Under the pieces are notes generated by a model, which was not told the origin of the DNA, did not search any database, and was given only the letters and a program-made list of their open reading frames with translations. A program made the position numbers and the translations under genes. This document shows positions 33,426 to 46,609 of a stretch of 64,000 nt of DNA, one piece after another. Within the stretch, counting starts at the first letter, position 1, and the number at the start of each line of letters is the position of its first letter. Source of the stretch: Polyporus tsugae (taxonomy: Eukaryota > Basidiomycota > Agaricomycetes > Polyporales > Polyporaceae); the NCBI GenBank assembly GCA_024305745.1, contig JAHRBS010000007.1, positions 1,240,001 through 1,304,000 on the forward strand, given 5' to 3'.

Positions 33426-35914
33426 CTAGTGAAACCCCATGACGGCCTCCAACCATTCTTTGAATGGTGGGGACTTCCACTCGATCAAGGATGTGAATGC
33501 CCTGTTACGTTTGTTTCGACGCTTTCCGTCACCGCCACGCGGGATTCCTCCCTCTAACAGAGCGTAGAAGTCGAACATCCCCTTAAGGAGTTCCCTAAAG
33601 TTCATGGTCTCCGTCTTGTGTGGGAGATACATGACCCCACAGTATAAGACGACGTAGAGCATAGACTCCAGATCGTCTTGTATAGTGTGTCTTCTCAGGG
33701 GTTGGTTGGCCCAATTGTGCGTGCAAGCACGAGCGGACAAGAATTGCCATGTGCTCTGATGCCAAAAATTGCGGCAGTGAGCAAGAGATTGGATACATAG
33801 AGGGTCCCGAGTCTTACTGAGACTTGAAAGTCTTGAAGATATCCTTCACTATCTCCGACGGCGCGAGAGAGGTCCCAATCCACCAAGTAGCCCTTCCTCT
33901 CAGGCTTTCCGGGCTCCTTGTAGAGGATGATATGGCCAGGTGTGATGTCTCCATGGAAGCGCCTCTGTTTCGAGAACGCATCCTGCAATGCTTCGTATAT
34001 AGAGCGTGAGTCATAGCCTGAGCATGCATTACAGGGCACAATGACCGAGACTCGGCATACCTCTGAATGCGTCATGCGCACCATAAAGGAGTTCGAAGGT
34101 GCCCCGCAGACGTAGAAGAGTGTATCCAGCGACGTCAAGCACCAGGCGATAATGGATGCGCTTCACGATAACATGTGTTCGATGATGAGCCCCATAGGCC
34201 CAATCTGCATTCACATAATCCTGCGTCTGGGTCGTCTGCGCATGGTCTTGTCGCAAGTTGCCAGTCAATGACATGCACCTTACCCCAAAGTCGCAGAGAA
34301 AAACTCACCTCTATCGTACTGAATCATTGAAGTGGCATCAATGGTGAAGTCGGGAACGTCCTCCTGGTGGATAACGTCCGGGATATTCGCCACCGCGTCC
34401 TTCATTGCCTCCAAAATATCTCCCTCTCTCTCAGCCCTCCGACCTCCAGACTGGTCGATACGGATGGTATCGTAACGGCACGTGTCCTTGAGAAACACTA
34501 CTTTACCAGTCCGTGAATCCACCGCCCAGTACGTACGGGTGCTTCGACCTGCCACAGACAAGGGGACTGCAATAGGACGCGAGACGAGCAAGTGGTGCCC
34601 CTTCAGGTCTGGGTCGTTAAATTGTGGGGAGTGGGGTAGATGGATGACAGTGACAGCGTTTCGTTGATAGTGCTCTTCCAACGCGGTCTTGACTTCCGAG
34701 TCCGAAGTCTTCGGGTCCCCCTCAAGCTGGGCGATGACGTGCTGCTCTATCGTCTGTCGGAAGATCTCCTCCTGATCTTCAGTCGCCGGCTCAACCGTGA
34801 GATCGTATCCACGCTCCGCGTCCGTGATATGGGCAAACCGCCAGAAGAACTGGCAGAATAGGTCGGGTTGGTCCAGAACGCTGAACGCCTCCGATACGAC
34901 GGCACCCGCCCGGTCCCACCGGATGAAGCGAATCCGATGACCAGAGACGGAGACTGTGAAGTAATGGCGTCTGTGCTGCCGTTTGCAACCCTCGGTGGCA
35001 TACGCAACAGTCTGCCCTAGGTTGTGACGAGCGTGATTGAACTGTGTAACAGATATGGTCTCGTCCCCGCGGTCCACGATCCAATTGAATGCCGCGCGAG
35101 TTCCCTTGAACGTCTTAGGAGCTATGTCCTGAAAGAAGTCGCCGCTGGGCAATGCCTTCACCTCGAAATGCAAGGCGGAGAAGCCCATGTCGCTATACTT
35201 ATCTTGAGGCTTCTTGACGCCATTCTTGATTTTGGGAAGATGGTCGTTCGCGTATAGGCATATGTCTGGCTTCACTCCACCCAATCTCCCGCCGGGATTG
35301 AGTTCATCAGGATACCCGGATGTATCGCAGAAGGTGAAGCCGGGGCAACGTGTCGTCGCCGTGCCATCTTTGAGGTCGAAGACGTCATGCATGGCGCTGA
35401 TCTGAAGTATGATCAAGTGTGGTCATTGGTGTCGGTCTATGAAATCGACATGGGCAATAAACTTACAATGACCGTTTGAATATCTTTCTCGGTTCGTGGC
35501 CACCGTTTTCCTTTCACCAGATATTCCTTGAACATACCACGCCCTCCCGGCATCTCGGTCATGTCCACGCGATCGCCTCCCAAGAACGCGCGGAGGAACA
35601 CAGGAACGGGCATAGTGCCCACCAACCACCGCAATGACTCCTCTCGGAGTCTCTTGTATCGTGCGGTGTCCTTCTCCGCTATGCCGTAAGTCTGGCCGCT
35701 CGTCTCCGTGATGGTGACTGCAGCCAGTGGGGTGTTCAACACCCCTGCTCCAGTGTCGGTCGCAATAAGAGTAAGGTGGCCATCGGTGGTGTCTGAGGCC
35801 TGAGAAGCGGAGGTATACGACTCTTGGGATTCGGAAGCGTCCTGTTTGTAAGTCTGATCAGCTTGACGCGGATAAAATCGGGTCCTTGTTATGACATACC
35901 AGCAGGCCGGACAT
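33426..35914 (-). CDS. FunK1-type protein kinase D, 732 aa, truncated by a nonsense codon
   Basis: Six exons: 35900-35914 (15 nt), 35467-35841, 34309-35401, 34061-34246, 33818-34017 and 33426-33755; introns of 58, 65, 62, 43 and 62 nt, all GT-AG. It matches kinase C over its length: TTRCPGF after the exon 2/3 junction, FIRWDRAGAVVSEAF, LRLRGTFELLYGAHD, and STWQFLSARACT. The catalytic loop is H578-G-D-I-T-P-G-H585: the Arg of HRD is Gly and the metal-binding Asn is His, so activity is doubtful. A TAG at 33426-33428 removes about 200 residues present in kinase C. Likely a decaying or catalytically dead relative that may still act as a scaffold. Confidence 0.7.
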
Positions 35915-37278
35915 TTTGGGGGGTAATGAAATAATACTTCGAGTCTGACGAGCGAGTATGCAGAAGATAGTAGTGGGGTCAAAGGTCAAAGGTCAAAGGT
36001 ATGGTCCTAATAGCACCTCCACAGCCTTTGAGGCCGTGGGGATGGTTGTGTGGGCGCACTCGATGGTCATGAGAATTGTTTGCCACGCGTGAACGGCTCG
36101 TTCCCAGGCCGCCAGAGAAGAACGTAACAACTTGAAAGTTTCCTCATCAGTAACAATAGTCTCGTCTTTGTCGAGTCAACAGCCTACCTTGTTGGGATGA
36201 AAGCGGTCCCTCGTCGTCAAATGGTCCTCGTAACCCCATCACCTAGTATGTCTGTCCCTAGACCTTACCTATTATCCGCCGCGTCCTACTCGAACGCATA
36301 CTGGCATTTTATCAACAGCCTGATACTTGTTAGCGATCACGACTTGTCGACCTGGTCAAATTATGTAGACCTTTGACATGTAGTGCACATCGAGACGACG
36401 ACAAGCCAGACAACGTCCAGAAGGGGTCCTAATGGTAACCCTTGACGCTTGAGTACCACTTTACGTCCGAGAAGCTTGCCTCTTCATGTAGTGAAAGCGC
36501 GCTGGTATTGAAATCCGCACGTGAGCAGAGGATCACTGGTCATGGGCGGGGATGCTTACAATCCTGAGACTCGGATAAACCCTTGACAGTACGTCGGAGC
36601 CGTACTGGAACACATCGACAAGACTCGACGGCTCGATATGTGTCCATTGCAGTAGACTAGCACTGTTCAATTCTGAAGGGCGCAGAGAGCCTTACTTCTG
36701 GGTGCCCCATGGCAGCATAATGGCTGGTGGCATGGCCATGATCTTGTGGGTATACCATCGCTCGCCGCGGCGGGGACCTCGCCACTCCTCTAAAACTTGA
36801 AGGACTTAGGGTCAGTACAGGTGCCAATGGTACTCGGGCTTGAAGTGCGGACCACTGTACCTCTGCATCCGGCAATACGATCGCGAATACTTCTACACGA
36901 TCCCCGAGCTCGAGGGCACCGGGCCCGGGTGTCGACCGGTTGAATACTGGCTGGCAGTGTCGCCTGCTTGGTGAGTCATTGTCGCCAGCTTCATTCAAGG
37001 TCTTCGTACCCTTCGATCTGAACTATTGACCAGAATCGGTTCCTCGGTCGATCACGGATACATTTAGCAGCGGGTCGGAGGAAGAACGTCGACGGAGCTG
37101 GATCCCTCAAAGTCCTGAGCAATATATTAGTAGCGCCGGTCGGACCGGGAATTCGGCCCGCCCATTCCCACGTACTAGTACTTATTTCGTCCTCAGGCTA
37201 ACTGCCATGGGTTACATACATACTGTATGTGCGTTACTGCAGCTTGCCCACCACCAGTCTTATCAGTTCCAAAGAGCC
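35915..37278. other. Intergenic with a 7-bp tandem at 35979-36000
   Basis: TCAAAGG is repeated three times just upstream of kinase D. No gene was recognised between kinase D and the IAH1-type esterase. Confidence 0.5.
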
Positions 37279-38366
37279 ATGGCAGCCTACGTGCAGGATG
37301 CGATCATGCTCCTCGGGGACTCGATCACCCAGGGCGGGTACGAGTCCGACGGGTTCGCTTCCCGGCTGTCACGTATGTCCACAGACGACTTACACTCGCG
37401 CACTGATTGTTGAGCGAGTTATCGGTGTAATCTCCGCTGTCCTGCGGCATGCAGATGTGTACAACCGAAAGATGGACGTCATTAACCGCGGGTACAGCGG
37501 ATACAACACCGACTGGATCATCCCCGTCTTCGAGCAGGTGCGCACCGTCGTGCTAACTTTCGAGTCGCGATGCGTCAAAGATCCAGGCCAGCTGAGGCGG
37601 CCGCAACTGATATTTCCATGTTCACGTCCCTTCTAGATCTTCGCGACACAGCACCAGCAGCAGCACGTCCCAAAGGTGCGCCTGCTCGTGATCTGGTTCG
37701 GGGCGAATGACGCCGCGGTCCCGCCCAAGGAGCAGCACGTCCCACTCGAGCGGTACAAGGCGAACCTCTCCAAACTCATCTGGATGGTCTCCTCGCCCGA
37801 GTCCCCGCGCTACTCCCCGGACACAAGGGTCGTGCTGATGACGCCCCCGCCGGTGAACACGCTGCAGTGGAGCGTGCGGCAGGCGAGCAAGGACCCTCCG
37901 CAAGGGCTCGATCGCGACTTTGAGGTCACGAGGACATACGCGGAGGCGGCGAAGGAGGTCGCGGAGAAGGAGGGCGTCGCGGTGGTGGATGTGTGGACCA
38001 AGTTTTGGGAAGGCGCGGGGAAGGTGGAGGCGGAGCTGAAGAAGTATTTGACGGATGGACTGCATCTGAACGGGGAGGGCTATGCGGTAGGCAGTCTCTT
38101 TTCGAGCACGGACGTGCGTGTGGGACCAAGAGGCTGACGGGCAGGTAGATCGTGTTTGAGGAGCTCACGAAGACTATTGCGGCGAGATACCCCGAGTATC
38201 ACTATGATAATCTGCGATTCGTGTTTGCTCCGTAAGCGTCGATCGTGTTGTTGTTGCCACCGCCGTGTCAGGGAATGCTGACTGGGTATGCAGCTTCGAC
38301 CAGATATGCGCGGTCCTGCCGCACTACAGGGAAGTCACCAAGAAGCGCAACGCTTTCGAGTCGTAA
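37279..38366 (+). CDS. IAH1: SGNH/GDSL esterase, isoamyl-acetate-hydrolysing type, 260 aa
   Basis: Five exons: 37279-37372, 37455-37537, 37637-38086, 38149-38231 and 38294-38366. The N-terminal GDSL block is LLGDSITQGG with nucleophile S15. Block III is WFGANDAAVP (the GxND box), and the C-terminal pair is D199xxH202 in DGLHLNGEGY. This is the full SGNH set and the order seen in yeast Iah1 and its fungal homologues, which hydrolyse short-chain acetate esters in the cytosol. No signal peptide. An in-frame upstream ATG exists at 37207, but the family start fits 37279. Confidence 0.88.
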
Positions 38367-41082
38367 CGATCGCATGAAGTAAACCCCATGCAGGAATGTG
38401 TGCCTACATAAATAGTATGATGAATGCCTCGGCCTCCGGATCCGGATCAGACTTCAACCAAGATGTAATCTTACAAGAATACCTCCAATACGAATATGTA
38501 CATAGAGTGCTGGCAGATTGACATGGCTCGAAACAAGCTCGAAATGGGTAATAGCATACTGGCTACCGGTTCATCAAATATATACATGCAGCGCAGTTAA
38601 GGCAACAATTGATACTTACAGATTCGACACACGCGCGCGCCGGTACGGTCAAGGGTGATGAGTGGCTCCCAGCTTCTTGTGACTTGTCAATACCGGTGAT
38701 CAAGTCAGCAACCTCCTCCCCGAGGGAGGACTCAACGTTCAACCTTCTTGGGAACGGTGCCGCTTCTCATTGACTGGACGAGCTTCTCTTTGGGATCAGA
38801 CCACGAGCCTAGGTGACCTTGTAACGCTTGTATGCGCACTGCGAAGCTAGGAGAGTTGGGAGCGAACTTTGTCGATAGGAGGGCGTATGGACCATGGCAA
38901 ATGACGGCTGCGTACGTGGGATGATCACCAGTTGAGTTTCATTTCAGCGTTTAGGTTCGGGGAGGTGACCCTACCGGTTGCCTTGTGCGCGTTGGAGAAG
39001 TGACACTGACAAAGAATCCGACCTAGCCCCGGCGTGTCGCCAAGGTCAGAGATGGGGACATGTCTGGCGGGAGTCTTCGAGGACGCCACGGAACGAGGTC
39101 TGTGAAGGAGCTGATAGGGCGGAGAGACCGGAGGCCACGTTCGAGCGCCAGCAGCGGAAGAGCTATTGGTCCTTGCGGTTCGACCACGAGTTGCGCAAGT
39201 ACTTCAGACGAAGGGCCGGAGAGTGCGTCGAGGGTGGGAGTGTTGTCTATTACTGTAAATAACGGCGACGCGAATCGATGTGTCGCATAGCTGAGCACGC
39301 GTGGGTGACTTACGTGAAGGAGACAAGGGGCGGATGGGAGGATATGGAAGGAGTGCGTACCACTGCCTCGTACCCAGCGTCAAGAATGGTACGCGAGGGG
39401 CTTGGAGTGAGGCTTGACTCTGGTTGGTTCGTGAGAGACGCGGTACCTCCGTCTTTCGGACACGAACCATGTGGGTATTTGGAGAGAATGACGCGGACGC
39501 TGGCCAGCAACTGAGTCATGGTGCTATCGATGTCCAAGTTAAGTAGTCTACGTTCAGACGCGAAGGTGGGGCCGTTCAAGTTGCGGTCGGCGTTTTTATG
39601 ACATATTGCACGGGGGGCAGTAAGTTGCGGATGACGTTGGATATTCTGTGAAGGCAGGGCCCGAGATCCCCAGCGTCGATGATCCTCGGAACACGGGGAA
39701 GGCGAGATGGCGGGGATATCCGAATCGACGGTGCGAATGGCGCGTTGGAGCGGAGGGTGACGCGAACGGGCCTGCCCTGAAGAGTTTGACGCGGTCACGG
39801 ACAGAACGGGGCTTACGTCAGGATACGAACATGGGCCAAATAACGCGCAAACAAAGGCGGGCGACAAGACCCCCCTCCCCCGCCCTCCCGCCTCCCTGCG
39901 AGATTTCTGGCCCTCTCAACGCCCGACTTCTCCGTGCGACGCCTCCTCTTCTCATCCGTCCCACCCCATTCAACTCCCAGATACCCATTTCCTACCTTTT
40001 CTGGCCCGCCCAATCGCCAGGACCACACACAGCGCCCGGACGGTGTGGACCCACAAACGGCTACATTTTTGTTTGGCCCGACAGCTCTGTTCACTTCTCG
40101 TGAGAATCCCTTCGCTTCAGCCCACCGCTTTGTCGCGTCTGCCGCTCCTCTGCTGACCTGTTCTTGCCCTCTTTCAAGGCGCGGCCTCCTCCGTCTCACA
40201 CTCCTTCCTTTCAAGGTTTGTCTCCCCGCTCTCTTGCCTTGCCTCCCTTTCTATCCCCGTTACGTCCCTCCATCCCTCCCGCACAACCCAAAGGGACCCT
40301 ACCCAAAGCCCGACAGCACATCAGTCCAGACCCCGCTTGTCCATACTTTTTGCTTTCGAGGCTTGTGATCTAGCCTTGTCAGCAGTGGAGGAAGGGCAGT
40401 CACCGTATGTACTTCTTGTTAAGCCCATTTAAGGGAGGCTCCGGTCAGCATTGCCTTCATCTCGGTGCTCCGTACCGGACTCTTTTGCGCGTTCATGACC
40501 CTCGACTGCGCCTCTCGTTGCGAGGGAAACGTAACATGCCAATGACACCTGAGGGCGGGAAGGACACCAAGCGTTAACACCACGAAAGGAGCATATATTT
40601 TCCCTCCTCCTTTGTCACTTATAAGCCCCGCTTTCCAGGAACTTGCCGCCCTCACCCGCCCCCATGCTCCTTCCTTTTCAGGCGGACAATCCGCTACCAT
40701 ACTCCGCCTGTTCCCTCCGGGCCCCTGCGTCTCCTCTTTATAGCGGACAATAACATTGATCCACACTTCCGCTTCCGTCTTATCCATCAATCCCTCCACG
40801 CCGGTGCTAATCTTTCCCCTCCAGTTGCCGAGCTCCGCGCACAAAGCCCTGCAAAGCCACGATCAAACTCCTTGGCCAGATTCGTCTTTGGTTCGTTTTC
40901 GTTCTCATATAAACGCCTGCTGTCTCAACTCACCGTCTTCCCCTTGCCTCGTCCCACCACGCCCCTCACGTCCTGCGGTCTGGCGTTGGACCCGGTTCAC
41001 GTTAATTCACGACTTTCGACGACTTCCGGCCACTGTATCGCTGCATTTCGACGCTGTATCATCACCCTGTGTATTCCTCATC
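38367..41082. other. 2.7 kb gap upstream of CDC25
   Basis: From about 39850 to 40400 the plus strand is pyrimidine-rich (CCTCCC and CTTT tracts), as in many fungal promoters and long leaders. The reading frame of CDC25 stays open without a stop from 40756 to the chosen ATG at 41083. No other protein signature was seen. Confidence 0.45.
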
Positions 41083-43836
41083 ATGCCGCAACACCTCCGC
41101 CGCCGACTGTTTGCAGACCAAGGGCAAGAACCACTACGACCAGTCAAGAAGCAGAAGAGACCCCTACACGACCTCAAGACACGCGTACTCGACCAGCAAT
41201 TCCAGAGGCAAGCCCAAATGTCTCTGTTCGGCAACAGCAAATTCCACACCCACCTCTCCGTCCCGTCCCTCTTCGGTGGCAAGAGCAGCAGCAAGCGCGA
41301 TGTCCTGGCATGTAATAACAACCAGCTTTCCGGGCCCGACGCCGACTTGGACCTCGAGCTCTCCTTCGCGTCCACTATGTCCCTGAACTCACCAACACGA
41401 GATTCCCAACCACTTACGCCTGAGGACGAAAATCCGAACCACGTCCCCATGGACATATCTCCCGCACCCCCTCGTGTCTTCCAAGTCTCTCAGCCACCCG
41501 TGCAAGCCTCGAACACCAAGCAAATTGTGGGTCGGCCACGCGCGGCCACCAGTGCGGCGCGGTTATTCGGCCGCGACATGAGCAACGGCTACGAGACGAA
41601 CACTCTCTACTCTGCGTCCTCCGTCTCCAAGTCGGGCACTGGCACCAGCAGCGCCAAGCGTCTCCAACGCTCTGCGCTGCCCACTCAATGGTTTTCTTCC
41701 TCACAACCTCAGCAGGATGAGAACGCGTCCAGCCCGGTGAGTAAATCCAGTCATCGCCACCTTACCTAGGTCGTGTGTCTCATTACCGTTCGACTTAAAT
41801 CTCACTCGCCAGCCTGTTGACATTCCGTCGTCGCCAGTGGATCCGATGGACGTCGACACTTCTTTCAGTTTAGCTTCCTCGGCGCCCGATGTTCATACCC
41901 CCCCTCTGTCAGCTGCGCCGACGATTACGACGTTCAACTTTAGTGCTGCGCGGGCCTCTTTCGGCGCCCAGGAGCCCATCTCTGCGGCTCCAACAGTGAC
42001 GACGTTCAACAACTTGTTCTACGAAGTCGGCTCTCCTTCACGAGACGAGAACGTGCTTGCCGCGCCCGCCGACATTTCCGGTGTATCGAGTGTCTCTGAG
42101 AGCCCGTGTCAGCCGTTCCCCAAGAAGCGTCGCTCATCTTCGCCTGACCGTAAGAGCTTGAGCCTCCGTCGGAGCCACCAGCACCTGTTCGCGGATGCGG
42201 ACCATGACCTCACCTCGTCGCCCGCGCAGTCTTCCCCCACGGTGCATAAGCTCGAGCGTATGGCTAGCAACTCCCTCCTTACCAACCAGAAGAAGCCTGC
42301 GAGCCTTGGCCTCGGCATGCCCCCATCACTCGCGCTCAACGCAAACAAGAAGCGGCCCCGCCGCCCAGCCCTCAGTGCCATGATCACTCCCGGCGAAGGC
42401 CCGTCGTCGGCCTCGCCGCACCCGCAGACAGCGTACCCTGTCTTGACCAACCAAGAAGACGGTGGAGAGGGCGCTGAGGTTCACCACCGCCTGCCACCCG
42501 TGCGCCGTGCCTTCTCCGCGATGCTGCCGCCGAACCTGCTCGACCAGACGATGATGACCATGTCGAGTGACGCGAGCTTCGAGCAGGACAGCTCCCCGGC
42601 GCAGGCGTACGCGAATCGCCAGCAGGTCAAGACGATCCGGCGGTGCGACGGGACGGACGACTTCCGGCCAATCACCGGCGCCACGGCGCTCATGAAGCGC
42701 GACACGGAGGCGATGGCGCTGGGACGCGGCCTGAGGCGCAGCGAGGAGCGGGAGAACAGGGGGCAGACGGTCGCGGAGCGCGACACGCCGCGCAGCAAGT
42801 ACTTGGGCGCCGGCCCCGGGTTCGGCGGGTTCGGGGACAACGAGGCGCACGGGAAGGTGTTGCCGTGCCATCGCGTGCGCGAGGATGGGTTGATGAGGAT
42901 CAACCCCACGACGGTAGGAGCTTTCCATGCGACTTTTGTGGAGGCATGAACTGAGCGTGTATCTTGGATTCTAGATGAACGAGCTGTTGGACGGCAAGTA
43001 TGACTCGAAGCTCGTGCGGTACATCATCATCGACTGTAGGTTCGACTACGAGTATCTGGGCGGCCACATCCCCGGCGCAATCAACATCAACAACACTACG
43101 CGCCTCGAGGAAGTCCTCCTCGGCATGGCTGCGGACAAGCCCGAGCCATCGACAAGCGGCGACCCGAGCAGGAAGACGATCCTAGTGTTCCACTGTGAGT
43201 TTAGTGTTAAGAGAGCTCCAACATTGTAAGTCGTCGTTTCATCGATCTATCCCGTATGCCGTATGTTGACATATGGCCTTCCACAGCGCTAAGCATCTCC
43301 GTTCCAAGGACAGGGCCATGAACAACCACGTCTACCCCCGCGTGCACTTCCCAGAGCTGTACATCCTCGAGGGCGGGTACTCGCAGTACTACTCCGAGTC
43401 CGGCGCGCGGTGCCAGCCGCCGCACTACGTCCGCATGGACGACCCCCACTACGCGGCATCGCGCAAGGAGGACCTTGACCAGTTCCGCAAGGGCAAGTTC
43501 GGGCGCACCAAGTCGTACGCATACGGCGAGGCCAAGATGCTCTCCATGACGTCGGCCGCGCAGCAGGTCCAGGCCGCGCAGCCGAAGCGCTCCTCCGCGC
43601 CGAGCGGCAGCCTCTTCGCAGCCGCCACCGCTGCGCGCTCGAGGCGCGGTGGGCTCCAGCCACTCGTGGAGGACGGGAGCGTGGACTACGAGAGCGACGG
43701 GGGCGACACCGACATTGGGGACAGCCCGTGCCCGCCGCCGACGAAGGGCGTCGTGTTCAAGGGCAAGAGGATGGGGCGCGCGCCGCTGGCAAGGGCCGAG
43801 ACTTACGGGCCTGTACGGATCGGCATGGGCTACTAG
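41083..43836 (+). CDS. CDC25: CDC25-type M-phase inducer phosphatase, 851 aa
   Basis: Four exons: 41083-41736, 41813-42913, 42975-43225 and 43287-43836; introns of 76, 61 and 61 nt. The C-terminal rhodanese/CDC25 domain has YIIIDCRFDYEYLGGHIPGA, then the active loop HCEFSVKR with C659 and R665 (CX5R), and CDC25 signatures such as VYPRVHFPELYILEGGY. It removes inhibitory phosphates from the cyclin-dependent kinase to drive mitosis. The ~580-residue N-terminal region is Ser/Pro-rich and likely regulatory. The start at 41083 (MPQHLRRRLFADQ) is chosen because upstream codons are not protein-like, although the frame is open. Confidence 0.9.
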
Positions 43837-45279
43837 GACCTTGCTCCTCACAGACGCATCATCAACTCGCTTGAGAAGATCGTCGCACCACCTCACCATC
43901 CCACACACCGATATGTCGCACACTTTACCGAAGCATCCTTGGCGCCCTGCGCGAAGGATACGATCGCTCGCACGCATGCTCCCTATGCCTATGGAACACC
44001 TCTCGTTGACAACGCTCGTTATGCCACCCGCGCAAACGCACCAAGCTCCCTCTCTCTTTCGTCGTGTTGGGTCCGCTCTCTTCTCACGTCCCCTCATGGT
44101 TGCTCACCCGTCCCTGGCACTCTTTTGTGTCTGAGTGCTTTCCCTTGGAAGGGAATACCTGAGGGGCGTGTCTCGTCAGTCAGAAAAACCGAAAACTCAG
44201 ACTCGCCTCTCTCCGTGTCGCATCGTGCATCCCCACAATTTGCTGCTAGCGTTTACAGCGCTTTCGCTTCGCTCGTCTGTTTGCTGTTCGCCATGCATGT
44301 TGTGTGCGGGTTCGTCATCTACAACCACACATTTCCCTCGAATCATCACCATATGCCTGTCCTCTCATCCTCATCCATCTCCATCTCGCCGCATTTGTCC
44401 GCCTGTCCTGTCTTGGTCTCATCTTTACTCCATCTGTCAGCCATATATGTATGTCTACATGGGCGGTCGCCCTCCGGCCAGTACCAAGATCTGTCAGTCC
44501 TAGCCCCTGCTTTATTCTCTCTGTTCGTGTATCTCTCGATGTTCCTCGTTTCCTGTGCATCTTCCATCTATCACTCTCACTTTCCTCCCTCTGCGAGTCT
44601 CGGCTGTGTCCTATCTATCGCCGCCGCCGCACCCTTCCTTCACCTTCGTCCGCGGTCCTGGCTCTACCCTATTTGTCGCATTTCATCTGCGTTCGTCGCA
44701 TATCGCATGGGCGCCCCGAGCCCTTCTCTCTCCTCTCCTTGCGCCGCCATCCCAGATCAAAAACAAGGCTGCGGCGCAGCAGGGAGGGGTTCTTACTGCA
44801 TACTGCTTGGACTCTTGTTTATCTCGATTCACGATCACGGACATAGTTTGCACTACCTACCTCCCATCCCCATGATCCTCCCTCCTACACCATGGTACCA
44901 CATCGTCTCCCTTGTCTCCAAGTTCGCCCCTACAACCTGAGATTATTGTCACAATCTACTTATCCCGCGCGCCATCATATGTGATCGGTTTCAATGGCCG
45001 CTGTGTACGTTCTTCCAGACTGCAGAACAGCTCCGTACATCGACCACATTTTCACGGACTCTTTCATGTCAATGAAGTCGCGAGTAGCATTCGTCGGATG
45101 CGTGGTAGATACACACGTCTATACATACATCCCTGGCCGCACATATATATCTGCATATCATGCTTGTCAGCTCATATGTGTGGGGAGGCTTCCAGAATCC
45201 AGAACCTCTCCATCCGCTCCGTGACGGTATGAGGTATGAACTGCTGTCATGTAGTACGGAGTACAACACCCATAATCGC
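43837..45279. other. Downstream of CDC25; pyrimidine-rich, no gene
   Basis: T/C-rich DNA, probably with the CDC25 3' UTR at its start. A 333-codon plus-strand frame here (43939-44940) is a composition artefact (see rejected list). Confidence 0.45.
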
Positions 45280-45620
45280 CCTGGCATGCGTCGCTCCACT
45301 TTTCCTCCACGTCTGGCTTCCTCGCCTACACAAAATTCGCCACAATCCTCAAAGGCAAGATCATTCCATTTTGAACAATGTGACCGCTGAGCTCGGCTTG
45401 AAGTAGCAATGCAGGGCTACGATTGGCATCGTCGCCGCGTCAGTGCTAGAATTGCTCATACATTCCCTGTCTTTCCTCAGACGATACGGCGGAGCACACT
45501 GCTCTTCCACACCCAGGACAGAAGATTTGATACGGGTCACTCGCGTCTGCAAACGCTGGCGCTCAATTGCAACAGGAAACCCCCAAGACGAACGGACCGA
45601 GAAACAATGCACGTTCGGTG
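45280..45620 (+). pseudogene. F-box gene fragment 1
   Basis: Homologous by eye to 55370-55790: both carry the same 'attgctacgactggcgtcgtcgcc'-type stretch and then an F-box exit (LIRVTRVCKRWRSIATGNPQ). It is shorter, and the F-box helix itself is missing or scrambled. It is a fossil, not a gene. Confidence 0.6.
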
Positions 45621-46609
45621 CTTCAGCGGATTAGGCCCGTCCTCTGACGAGGCACATGTGGTACCATGATGTTCAGAACGATAAAACTGCTCACCAACGT
45701 GCGACCGTCCGCGGTTTCTGCTAACTAGAATGGCATTGTCCAAAGCCCGATGTGGGAGCGTTCAGTCATCTGCAGCTAGCATGGTATCTCGTGCTCATCT
45801 TCGTGCTCATCTCTCTCCTTCATTGGTGATAACATGCTGGCCCTGACACCGAGGTAGATGCCGAACTCTTCACCCATGTCCGCGAGGTTGACCACGGAGG
45901 GGCTTGGGACGAGATGCCAGCGCCCAGCGCGGTGCCCTGTGCCTGGAAGCCGGAGAGATTCTCAAAGTTGACCAGCTGGGTGCAGGGAGCGGTGGGCGAA
46001 AGACAGATGTTGCGAGGCCGATGAGGCGCATCCACGCACCCCTGATGCAGTCGCTTGAGCTCCACGCGCGCCGCTGGCTCTTGATTTCCAGGATGGCGAG
46101 GCCCGTTGAAACCGATCAGTGAGGCCGCGAGTCGATCCGCGCGAGGATGGGAAGTATGTATGAGCGGATTGTCGAGAGTGTGGAGTACATCGTCATGTCG
46201 AAGTTGAATGCCTGCTTCAGCGGCGAGGGGCTCCACGAAAAGTGCGGCGGGGCCTGAGTCCCAACTAGGAAAAGTCGAGGGCGGGGAGAACGCAGGAAAG
46301 GAGGGCAAGCTGTTGGGCTCACCCTCAAATAATGAGTACATACCTTAACCTCTCCCTCACCGCTGTTCTTGCCGGCGTGCCGCTGCCTTGGTCGCCCTCG
46401 CCGGAGTCATCTCTGAGTGCGATGGCTGTGCCCGTCCGAGTGAGCGTGGTCAGCACGACAGCGTTTTACGACCCTTCAACTACAATCATCTCTTTGCTCT
46501 CGTCATCGCCAAACCCAGGTCTTACCCAGCTAGTCCTTCAAAGTACGTCGTATTCTTTATATTTCACCCTACAGTTCTCCTTCATAGTTAATGCTACCTC
46601 CTAGTTAAC
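45621..46609. other. Intergenic with no recognised gene
   Basis: Between F-box fragment 1 and the second APH-like gene. The minus-strand frame 45820-46341 has readable stretches (FNFDMTMYSTLSTIRSY in an overlapping frame) but no family match. Confidence 0.4.

Noticed and set aside
43939..44940. 333-codon open frame downstream of CDC25
   Set aside because: Ser/Leu/Pro-rich and driven by the T/C-rich composition; it has no start context, splice pattern or motif and lies where the CDC25 3' UTR is expected.
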